A stretch of DNA of 5,454 nt from an uncultured Limnohabitans sp. (GTDB lineage: Bacteria; Pseudomonadota; Gammaproteobacteria; Burkholderiales; Burkholderiaceae_C): positions 1 to 5,454 of the forward strand of contig NZ_CALBEX010000383.1 of assembly GCF_937889215.1 (NCBI RefSeq), written 5' to 3'. Every line of letters begins with the position of its first letter. The stretch's first letter is position 1. A program made the translations under genes and the position numbers. Shown piece by piece: positions 1 to 5,454 of this stretch. A model generated the notes under the pieces. That model had not been told where the DNA came from, searched no databases, and saw only the letters and a program-made list of their open reading frames with translations.

Positions 1-186
1 CTTGCTGGATGCAAGCTACGCTTTGGTAGTGTCATCTGTTATGAGAAGCTCAATAGTATGACTTTAGCCCCGACGTTGACCACGAACATTGATCTTTTCG
101 CGACCAGGGGCCCACGCCGTAGCCCCGAGTTTTCGCATGTAAGTTGAAACACCCAAGCTGTTGTGGCTGTTCGAGAAGATGGTGCG

Positions 187-204
187 CCTTCGTGTTTGCG
201 AAGG
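187..204 (+). repeat. Small inverted repeat (hairpin) upstream of the rhodopsin gene
   Basis: The arms CCTTCG (187-192) and CGAAGG (199-204) are perfectly complementary around a 6-base loop. There is no T-run after it, so it is not a typical intrinsic terminator. It could be an operator half-site pair or an RNA structure in the leader, or simply chance: a 6-bp hairpin is not rare in 374 bases. Confidence 0.3.
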
Positions 205-360
205 GTCCATGGTCTTGGATGACATGAAGGGCAGCAGCAACCCCGGACCTGCTCTACCTGACCCATTTCTGCGGGCCAAGCTCAGGTTCTCTTCCAAGGC
301 GCGGCGCTGACGACGGTAAGTCGGCACCGGCAGCTGGCCCTTTTCACCCCATTTTTCTCC

Positions 361-366
361 AGGAAA
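361..366 (+). promoter_or_regulatory. Ribosome binding site of the rhodopsin gene
   Basis: AGGAAA lies 8 bases before the ATG at 375, following a pyrimidine-rich stretch (338-360). It fits a Shine-Dalgarno site and supports ATG 375 as the start, which also gives a complete signal peptide. Confidence 0.75.
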
Positions 367-374
367 CCCACACC

Positions 375-1175
375 ATGATCCATCCTATTTGGCCCAAGGC
401 CACCGCTCTCGCCACGACTGGCGTGATGGCGGCCGTCTTCAGCACCCACGCAGCCGCAGCCACTTCGGAATTGCTCAAACCCGACGACTTTGTGGGCATC
501 TCGTTTTGGTTGATTTCCATGGCCTTGGTGGCCTCGACCGTGTTTTTCTTCCTTGAACGTGACCGCGTGTCGGCCAAGTGGAAAACATCCTTGACCGTGT
601 CTGGACTGGTCACTTTGGTAGCTGCTGTTCATTACTTTTACATGCGCGATGTTTGGGTCTCCACCGGGGACACCCCCACGGTCTTTCGCTACATCGACTG
701 GTTGATCACCGTGCCACTGCTCATGATCGAGTTTTTCTTGATCTTGTCGGCGGTCACCAAAGTCCCTGCAGGCGTTTTCTGGCGTCTCATGATTGGCACC
801 TTGGTCATGCTGGTGGGCGGCTACGTGGGCGAAGCAGGTTACATGGCGGCGTTGCCAGCATTCGTCATCGGTATGGTTGGCTGGGCTTACATCCTCTATG
901 AAATCTTCATGGGGCAAGCAAGCAAGATCAACGCCGAAAAAGCGCCCCAGTCTGTTCAATCTGCTTTCAAAACCATGCGTTTGATCGTGACCTTCGGTTG
1001 GGCCATTTATCCCATAGGTTACTTCTTCGGTTACCTCACCGGCAGCAGCCCGACTGAAAGCGTCAACGCACTGAACATCATTTACAACTTGGCCGATGTT
1101 CTGAACAAGATCGCCTTTGGTCTGATCATCTGGACGGTGGCTGTGCAAGAGACAGAAAGCCAGGCCAAGAAATAA
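375..1175 (+). CDS. Proteorhodopsin, green-type light-driven proton pump
   Basis: This 266-residue type-1 (microbial) rhodopsin sits in the inner membrane and uses all-trans retinal to pump protons outward. Residues 1-28 look like a cleavable signal peptide ending in an Ala-rich stretch after Thr24-His25, as in marine proteorhodopsins. Seven membrane helices follow, roughly at 40-60, 73-90, 101-125, 134-152, 157-178, 199-222 and 231-257. Helix C carries RYIDWLITVPLLMIE (105-119). Its Asp108, Thr112 and Glu119 match the Asp97/Thr101/Glu108 pump triad of marine GPR. His86 matches His75, Arg105 matches Arg94, and Lys245 is the retinal Schiff-base lysine. Leu116 sits at the tuning position (GPR 105), predicting green absorption. 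Phe163 matches GPR Phe152, where xanthorhodopsin has Gly, so the carotenoid fenestration should be closed. The loop before helix G is three residues longer than in GPR. A hand count gives about 53% GC, lower than the crt genes. It is the first gene of the cassette, with crtE following after 103 bases. Confidence 0.97.
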   Translation: MIHPIWPKATALATTGVMAAVFSTHAAAATSELLKPDDFVGISFWLISMALVASTVFFFLERDRVSAKWKTSLTVSGLVTLVAAVHYFYMRDVWVSTGDTPTVFRYIDWLITVPLLMIEFFLILSAVTKVPAGVFWRLMIGTLVMLVGGYVGEAGYMAALPAFVIGMVGWAYILYEIFMGQASKINAEKAPQSVQSAFKTMRLIVTFGWAIYPIGYFFGYLTGSSPTESVNALNIIYNLADVLNKIAFGLIIWTVAVQETESQAKK

Positions 1176-1193
1176 GCCTGCACGCGAAGACTC

Positions 1194-1222
1194 ATTTCCT
1201 CCGGCCGCGCGCCGGGGGAAAT
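1194..1222 (+). promoter_or_regulatory. Strong intercistronic stem-loop after the rhodopsin gene
   Basis: Bases 1194-1205 pair with 1211-1222 in a 12-bp stem with one G-T wobble (1200/1216), closed by the 5-base loop CGCGC. It begins 18 bases after the rhodopsin stop codon. No T-run follows on either strand, so it is not a standard Rho-independent terminator. The likely roles are protecting the 3' end of the rhodopsin message, or partial termination or processing that keeps crt expression below opsin expression. The structure is directly visible; the role is inferred. Confidence 0.7.
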
Positions 1223-1226
1223 TCGC

Positions 1227-1249
1227 CGTCGAACAACTGGTGTTCGGTG
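1227..1249 (+). promoter_or_regulatory. Second intercistronic stem-loop before crtE
   Basis: Perfect 6-bp arms CGAACA (1230-1235) and TGTTCG (1241-1246) enclose the loop ACTGG. The stem extends to 9 bp through two G-T wobbles and a C-G pair (1227/1249). It lies four bases after the stronger hairpin and ends 16 bases before the crtE ribosome binding site. It may be part of one structured intercistronic element, or an operator-like palindrome. No binding protein can be assigned. Confidence 0.45.
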
Positions 1250-1265
1250 ACTTGTCGACTTAAAT

Positions 1266-1271
1266 AAGGAG
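1266..1271 (+). promoter_or_regulatory. Strong ribosome binding site of crtE
   Basis: AAGGAG lies 7 bases before the ATG at 1279 in an AT-rich setting (1260-1267). It is the best Shine-Dalgarno match in the window. It implies independent, efficient translation starting at crtE, in contrast to the downstream crt genes, which rely on overlapping stops and starts. Confidence 0.85.
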
Positions 1272-1278
1272 TCATCCG

Positions 1279-2244
1279 ATGTCTTTCACAGACCACGTTC
1301 AACCGCCTGCCACACACCAACACGTTAATCAGGGCTTGATCCAAGTCGAAACACGCATGCGTCAGGCGCTTCACTTGGACCGACCCATCAACCCACTGGG
1401 GCCAGCAGATGTCACCCGCGTGGCGGCCTACCATTTGGAATCAGGCGGGCAACGGGTACGGGCACGCTTGGCCTTGGCAGCAGCACAAGCCTTGGGCTTG
1501 TCAGAAAACGATGCCGTGTGCATCGCAGCGTGCGCCGAGTTGCTGCACAACGCCTCGTTGATCCACGATGACATCCAAGACCAAGACCCCATGCGTCGTG
1601 GCCAGCCCGCTGTTTGGTCCCAGTACGGCACCAACATGGCGATCTGCAGCGGAGACCATATTTTGTCAGCCGCTTATGGGGTGTTGTCCACCTTTTCACA
1701 GCCGCTTCTGTTACCTGCCCTGTTAACGCTGGTGCACGAGCGCACCAGCACCGCCATTGACGGGCAATGCGCCGACCTGAGCCTGCAGCCAGACCAGCCC
1801 GATGCGATGGTCCGTTACATCCAAATCGCCAAAGCCAAATCGGGGGCTTTGTTGAGTTTGCCCTTGGAAATGGTGCTGCTCACCACGGGGCAAACCGAAG
1901 GCTTGTCCTTGGCGCGACATGCCTGCGAAAACTTCGCTGTCAGCTACCAAATTTTTGACGACTTGCAAGACGCCTTGGCCGACAGCGCCTCGGATGCGAG
2001 CCGCATGGGCCAGCCCAAATGCCTGAACATCGTTTTGATTTTGACGCACCTGCACAGCTACAGCGGTGCCGACACCGCCAGAGCGTCAGAAGCGGCGGCG
2101 ATTGATTTAGGCCTTCAACACCTCGCGTTATGCGATGCGACCGCTGGGCACATGCCTTGCGCTTCAGGCGCGCAGCTATTGGCTTTGTCGGCACAGCTTC
2201 GTGGGCTGTTCGGCGCGTTTTCAAAGCCTGCGGTGGGTGCGTGA
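1279..2244 (+). CDS. crtE: Geranylgeranyl diphosphate synthase (polyprenyl synthase family)
   Basis: This 321-residue cytosolic trans-prenyltransferase is expected to add isopentenyl diphosphate to FPP or shorter primers to give C20 GGPP, the first committed precursor of the cassette. The first Asp-rich motif is DDIQD (97-101), followed by the paired arginines 106-107. The second is DDLQD (227-231). Both should bind Mg2+ and diphosphate. GGQRVRARL (56-64) is the diphosphate-binding region; the family usually has GGKRxRP, so Lys and Pro are changed here. Lys187-Ser188 matches the conserved K-T pair. Small residues Ala92 and Ser93 sit five and four positions before the first motif, where bulky aromatics would limit the product to FPP; this supports a longer product. 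After the second motif the usual GK-x-TYP region is replaced by a short Lys-Cys-Leu-Asn-containing segment. The start is fixed by a strong AAGGAG, and the stop overlaps the crtI start by 4 bases. The exact chain length is inferred from context. Confidence 0.93.
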   Translation: MSFTDHVQPPATHQHVNQGLIQVETRMRQALHLDRPINPLGPADVTRVAAYHLESGGQRVRARLALAAAQALGLSENDAVCIAACAELLHNASLIHDDIQDQDPMRRGQPAVWSQYGTNMAICSGDHILSAAYGVLSTFSQPLLLPALLTLVHERTSTAIDGQCADLSLQPDQPDAMVRYIQIAKAKSGALLSLPLEMVLLTTGQTEGLSLARHACENFAVSYQIFDDLQDALADSASDASRMGQPKCLNIVLILTHLHSYSGADTARASEAAAIDLGLQHLALCDATAGHMPCASGAQLLALSAQLRGLFGAFSKPAVGA

Positions 2245-3740
2245 AGGCGTTGGTGATTGGCGCTGGGTTTGGCGGCATGGCCGCTGCGCTGCGCTTGCGG
2301 GCCAAAGGCTACGAGGTGACGGTGCTGGACCGTTGCCCGCAGATCGGCGGTCGCGCCCAAGTGTTTGAGCGGCAAGGGTTTCGCCACGATGCCGGGCCGA
2401 CCGTGATCACAGCGCCGTTTTTGTTCGACGAATTGTTTGCACTGTTCGGGGAGAAGTTTTCAGACCACGTCACCTTGGTGCCCATGAAACCTTGGTACCG
2501 GTTTGTTTTTCCAGATGGCGATCATTTTGACTATGGCGGCACGCTGGAAGAAACCCTGGCCGAGATCGCACGCATCGAGCCCAAGGACTGTGACGGTTAC
2601 CTGCGCCTGCTGCGCCAGTCCAAGCGCATTTACGACGTGGGTTTTACCCAACTCGCAGCGGTGCCTTTCCACCGCTTGACAACCATGCTCAAGCAAATTC
2701 CCAGCTTGCTCGGTCTGCGCACTGACCGAACCGTTTGGCAACTGGTCTCGCGCCACTTGCGCCACCCGAAGCTGCGCCAAGCGTTTTCGATTCAGCCCTT
2801 GTTGGTCGGCGGCAATCCGTTTGACACCACCAGCATTTACGGCTTGATCCATTACCTAGAGCGCGCCTATGGCGTGCACTTTGCGATGGGTGGCACGGGT
2901 GCCATCACCCTGGCCTTGGGCGACTTGATGACGCGCCAAGGCATTGACATCCAGCTGGAACAAACCGTGCAGTCGTTGACCATCAAAAAAGAGGGTGCAA
3001 AAGGTGTGGTGACCGGTGTTGTGATGGCCGATGGGCGCACGCTGAGCGCCGATGTGGTGGTCTCCGACGCCGATCCGGCGCACCTGTACGGCCACATGGT
3101 CAAGCCCTCCGATCAGCATGTCGCCACGCGTTTGAAGCTGAAAACCGCCGAGTTTTCGATGGGCCTGTTTGTGCTGTACTTTGGCACCACGCGGACCTAC
3201 CCCGAGGTGGCGCACCACACGATTTGGATGGGCGAGCGCTACCGCGAGTTGTTGGCCGATATCTTCGAGCACAAGTCCTTGCCAGAAGATTTTTCGCTCT
3301 ACCTGCACCGCCCTACAGCGACCGACCCGAGTTTTGCGCCGCCCGGCTGTGACAGCTTTTACGTCTTGTGCCCTGTGCCCAATTTGCTAGGCCAACAAGA
3401 TTGGGCCAGCAGCGGCCCCGCTTTGCGCCAGCGCATCATCGCAGCGCTCAGCCGGACCCTTTTGCCCGACTTGGAAGCGACGATCACGGCAGATTTTTTC
3501 ATGACGCCGAAAGATTTTGAACACGATTATTTGAGCCAACATGGCGCAGGCTTTTCGGTGTCGCCCTTGTTTCGGCAGTCGGCTTGGTTTCGCTTTCACA
3601 ACCAAGCCGAAGGGCTGAAAAACCTGTATTTGGTCGGTGCAGGCACTCACCCAGGCGCTGGGGTGCCCGGCGTGTTGTGTTCGGCCAAAGTGATGGATGC
3701 GCTGGTCCCAAATGCGGCTTCGGGCGCAGTTTCGGCATGA
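2241..3740 (+). CDS. crtI: Phytoene desaturase (lycopene-forming, FAD-dependent)
   Basis: This 499-residue CrtI-type desaturase would convert phytoene to lycopene in successive dehydrogenations at the membrane surface. The N-terminal Rossmann fold shows VIGAGFGG (5-12), with Asp30 at the end of the second strand for FAD ribose binding, then IGGRA (35-39). DAGPTVITAPFLFDELF (50-66) is a strong CrtI signature. The C-terminal signature VGAGTHPGAGVPGV (465-478) closes the FAD site and is followed by the usual SAKVMDAL. Length is normal for the family. I place the start at GTG 2241, which forms GTGA with the crtE stop and puts the Rossmann strand at residue 3. The frame stays open upstream to an ATG at 2130, but that would add 37 non-homologous-looking residues inside crtE. 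Only a weak GGTGGG precedes the GTG, so translation probably depends on ribosomes finishing crtE. The stop overlaps the crtB start as ATGA. The number of desaturation steps cannot be read from the sequence; beta-cyclase next door implies lycopene. Confidence 0.96.
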   Translation: MKALVIGAGFGGMAAALRLRAKGYEVTVLDRCPQIGGRAQVFERQGFRHDAGPTVITAPFLFDELFALFGEKFSDHVTLVPMKPWYRFVFPDGDHFDYGGTLEETLAEIARIEPKDCDGYLRLLRQSKRIYDVGFTQLAAVPFHRLTTMLKQIPSLLGLRTDRTVWQLVSRHLRHPKLRQAFSIQPLLVGGNPFDTTSIYGLIHYLERAYGVHFAMGGTGAITLALGDLMTRQGIDIQLEQTVQSLTIKKEGAKGVVTGVVMADGRTLSADVVVSDADPAHLYGHMVKPSDQHVATRLKLKTAEFSMGLFVLYFGTTRTYPEVAHHTIWMGERYRELLADIFEHKSLPEDFSLYLHRPTATDPSFAPPGCDSFYVLCPVPNLLGQQDWASSGPALRQRIIAALSRTLLPDLEATITADFFMTPKDFEHDYLSQHGAGFSVSPLFRQSAWFRFHNQAEGLKNLYLVGAGTHPGAGVPGVLCSAKVMDALVPNAASGAVSA

Positions 3741-4714
3741 ACAGACCACTCGCCTTTGATAACGACGGCCTCGCCGCCAAAGCCAATGCCCCCAGCGCAG
3801 ACAGCGTGCTGGCCGCCAAAGGCCGCAGCTTCCATTGGGCCCGCCACGGGCTGAGCGCAGTGCACGCAGCGCGGGCCACGCGTTTGTACCGCCTGTGCCG
3901 GCACATCGATGACTTGGCCGATGAGAGCCCCTCCAGAGCTTGGGCCCAGCAAGCCTTGTCTGAAGTGGCGGCATCGATCCGAGCGGACCAATCGGATGAC
4001 CCCATCCTCCAAGATGGTTTGACCCTGATGCGCGAGTGCGACATGGATCCTGCTGTTTTTTTGGATTTGATCGCCGGGGTTCAGTCCGACCTGCAGCCGG
4101 TGCGCATGCCCGATTTGGATGCGTTGCTTCGCTACTGCTACCAAGTTGCGGGCACGGTGGGTTTGATGATGTGCAAGGTGCTGGACACCGATGCACGCGC
4201 TGCTTTCCCCCACGCCATTGACTTGGGGATGGCCATGCAGCTGACCAACATTTGCCGCGACATCGCCGCAGACGCCAAGCTCGATCGGCGCTACCTGCCA
4301 GCCAGCATGGTGGGCCACTTGTCGCCCGCGCAGTTGCTGCGCCCAACTGCCGCCGAGTCTGTGGCTTTGCAGGCCTGCGTGGCACGTTTGCTCGATTGCG
4401 CAGACACCTATTACCAGAGTGGTGAGCTTGGCTTGTCGTATTTGCCTGTGCGTGCGCGTGCGGGCATGTTGGTGGCCGCACGCGTTTACCGCGCCATCGG
4501 CACACAGCTCAGGGCGCAGGATGGTGCGGCCGGGTCAACACGGGCGATGGTGTCACCAAGGCGCAAAGCGGCGATCACTGCGCAGGCTTTGGCCGCCGCG
4601 CCTTTCAGCCGCTTTTTTTGGCAAGCGCCAATGCGGCACGATGCGCGCTTGCACCTGGCCTTGTCACGTTCACCCGCGTGCAGCGCGGTCTCTTTTGTGC
4701 GCTATGCCGCGTGA
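3737..4714 (+). CDS. crtB: 15-cis-phytoene synthase
   Basis: This 325-residue squalene/phytoene synthase family enzyme would join two GGPP molecules head to head to make phytoene. The first Asp-rich motif is DDLAD (58-62) inside RLCRHIDDLADE. The second is DIAAD (175-179) inside the family signature QLTNICRDIAADA, followed by the typical RRYLP. The other family signature is YCYQVAGTVGLMM (133-145). All metal-binding acids are present and the length is normal. The start is ATG 3737, which overlaps the crtI stop in ATGA. The open frame extends 51 codons upstream inside crtI, but those residues are Arg-rich and unlike the family. No clear Shine-Dalgarno site precedes the ATG, so coupling to crtI is likely. 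A hand count of bases 3781-4020 gives about 66% GC, the most GC-rich gene portion counted here. The last 70 residues are Ala/Arg-rich and less conserved, as is common. Confidence 0.96.
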   Translation: MNRPLAFDNDGLAAKANAPSADSVLAAKGRSFHWARHGLSAVHAARATRLYRLCRHIDDLADESPSRAWAQQALSEVAASIRADQSDDPILQDGLTLMRECDMDPAVFLDLIAGVQSDLQPVRMPDLDALLRYCYQVAGTVGLMMCKVLDTDARAAFPHAIDLGMAMQLTNICRDIAADAKLDRRYLPASMVGHLSPAQLLRPTAAESVALQACVARLLDCADTYYQSGELGLSYLPVRARAGMLVAARVYRAIGTQLRAQDGAAGSTRAMVSPRRKAAITAQALAAAPFSRFFWQAPMRHDARLHLALSRSPACSAVSFVRYAA

Positions 4715-5454
4715 TGTGGACCTGCTGATTTTGGGTGGCGGCTGCGCCGGTTTGAGCTTGGCGATGCAGCTGGCCCAGCACGGCCACCGCGCCCCTTCCA
4801 CCTTGATTTTGGAGCAGCGGGCATGCTACGTGAACGACCGCACTTGGTGTTTTTGGGGCGATGACACCACCCCATTTGCAGAGCAGGCAGCGCACCAATG
4901 GGCCGCATTCCAAGTGGTCGATGCCGGCGAGACACGACGCTTGGCTTGCGCTGACACGCCCTACCGCATGCTCACAGCCGAACAGTTTTACCGCTCGGCG
5001 TTGGCGGCGCTGGCCCCCGTGCCACAGATGCGCCTGCACATGGCGAGCCCCGTTACGGCTGAGCCGTGGTACCGCGCAGGGCGCTGGCATGTGGAAACAC
5101 CCGACGGCCCTTGTTCAGCGCGCAGTTTGGTTGACACCCGCGCACAGCGCCCTCTTGCGCCCAGTGATGCCTTGATGTGGCAATCGTTCACGGGGCTTGA
5201 AATCGAATGCGCGCAGAGCGTCTTTGAGCCCAGCTGCGTTGAGTTGATGAACTTCTCAGGGGCCACGCCACAGCGTGTGGGCTTCACCTATGTGCTGCCT
5301 TTGTCCGCAACACGCGCCTTGGTGGAGTTCACCGTTTTTGCCGAGATGCCGTTCACACCAGAGGACTTGGAAATGGATTTACACAGCGCCATAGCGCAGC
5401 GTGTCCATGGCGCGGCGTACACGGTGCACCGATCGGAGCACGGCATCTTGCCCA
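4704..5454 (+). CDS. crtY: Lycopene beta-cyclase, C-terminus beyond the window
   Basis: The first 250 residues of a CrtY-type lycopene cyclase are visible; about a third of the protein is missing past 5454. The enzyme cyclises both ends of lycopene to give beta-carotene, using a reduced flavin in a non-redox role. The N-terminal dinucleotide fold shows DLLILGGGCAG (6-16), with Glu37 after the second strand. DRTWCFW (45-51) matches the conserved TWxF block. WQSFTGLEIE (159-168), FEP (174-176) and YVLPLSATRALVEFT (196-210) are clear family blocks, and Glu208 aligns with the glutamate reported as essential in Pantoea CrtY. Asn183 in LMNF stands where the family usually has Asp. I chose ATG 4704, which overlaps crtB by 11 bases; GTG 4716, one base past the crtB stop, is the alternative and would remove four residues. 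Neither has a clear ribosome binding site. No stop codon or frameshift is seen up to the window edge. Confidence 0.93.
   Translation, partial: MPRDVDLLILGGGCAGLSLAMQLAQHGHRAPSTLILEQRACYVNDRTWCFWGDDTTPFAEQAAHQWAAFQVVDAGETRRLACADTPYRMLTAEQFYRSALAALAPVPQMRLHMASPVTAEPWYRAGRWHVETPDGPCSARSLVDTRAQRPLAPSDALMWQSFTGLEIECAQSVFEPSCVELMNFSGATPQRVGFTYVLPLSATRALVEFTVFAEMPFTPEDLEMDLHSAIAQRVHGAAYTVHRSEHGILP

Larger units (their letters stand above)
1..374. other. Upstream region without a supported gene; rhodopsin leader
   Basis: I see no convincing gene here on either strand. Frame 1 is open from the window edge to a TGA at 145-147 and frame 2 is open to a TGA at 59-61. Either could be the tail of an upstream gene, but the peptides match nothing I recognise. 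The two minus-strand open frames here (64-327 and 39-266) overlap each other and look like chance translations. A hand count gives about 52% GC over bases 1-240, below the crt genes. Short perfect inverted repeats occur at 1-15 (5-bp arms) and 187-204 (6-bp arms). No sigma-70 promoter with good -35 and -10 boxes at proper spacing was found, although the rhodopsin promoter must lie here or further upstream. The last 35 bases are pyrimidine-rich (338-360) and then lead into the ribosome binding site. Confidence 0.6.

Noticed and set aside
64..327. Minus-strand 87-codon frame upstream of the rhodopsin gene
   Set aside because: It has no recognisable motif, overlaps another chance frame on the same strand, and has no evident ribosome binding site or partner gene.
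321..347. Possible attenuator-like hairpin followed by TTTT before the rhodopsin gene
   Set aside because: The best stem I could draw is only three base pairs, too weak to support a terminator or attenuator.
282..1148. 288-codon open frame on the minus strand opposite the rhodopsin gene
   Set aside because: It is the antisense shadow of the opsin frame. Its translation is rich in His, Gln, Asp and Gly without any family motif, and it has no ribosome binding site or context.
1194..1222. Calling the strong hairpin a Rho-independent terminator
   Set aside because: It is followed by TCGCCGTCG rather than a T-run, and no T-run lies on the other strand side either, so only a structural role is claimed.
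2130..2240. Upstream ATG extension of crtI
   Set aside because: It would add 37 residues lying inside crtE before the Rossmann strand, which normally begins at the very N-terminus. GTG 2241 in a GTGA overlap fits the family better.
3584..3736. Upstream ATG extension of crtB
   Set aside because: The extra 51 residues overlap the conserved C-terminus of crtI and are Arg-rich, unlike CrtB N-termini. ATG 3737 in ATGA is the natural start.
3387..4505. 372-codon open frame on the minus strand across crtI and crtB
   Set aside because: It spans two clearly coding, well conserved genes. The translation is rich in Arg, Pro, Ser, Trp and Cys as expected for antisense reading of high-GC coding DNA.

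Overview
The window holds a light-harvesting gene cassette, all on the + strand: a proton-pumping proteorhodopsin followed by four carotenoid genes, crtE, crtI, crtB and crtY. The last is cut by the window end. Together these genes encode the opsin and the route from C5/C15 prenyl diphosphates through GGPP, phytoene and lycopene to beta-carotene, the precursor of retinal. The gene for the retinal-forming 15,15'-dioxygenase (blh or brp type) is not in the window; the most likely place for it is just after crtY.

Layout: 1-374 has no gene I can support and is the upstream leader. 375-1175 is the rhodopsin. 1176-1278 is a 103-base gap with two consecutive stem-loops and a strong Shine-Dalgarno site. 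1279-2244 is crtE, 2241-3740 crtI, 3737-4714 crtB, and 4704-5454+ is crtY (partial). The last four genes overlap end to start (GTGA, ATGA, then an 11-base overlap) and so form a translationally coupled unit. The rhodopsin is separated from them by the structured gap and may be expressed at a different level.

The organism looks like a Gram-negative bacterium with moderately high GC, most likely an aquatic proteobacterium. My best guess is a freshwater betaproteobacterium of the Comamonadaceae/Burkholderiales type, based on codon use, the marine-GPR-like opsin and the tight crtEIBY order; this taxonomy is inference. The opsin keeps every residue needed for outward proton pumping (Asp/Thr/Glu triad, Schiff-base Lys, proton-acceptor His). 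It carries Leu at the spectral-tuning site, predicting green absorption, and Phe at the site that is Gly in antenna-binding xanthorhodopsins, so a carotenoid antenna is not expected.

The core system is a known type (proteorhodopsin photoheterotrophy). The less ordinary points are the twin intercistronic hairpins, the substitutions in a conserved lycopene cyclase motif, a small insertion in the opsin FG loop, and the lower GC of the opsin and leader compared with the crt genes.
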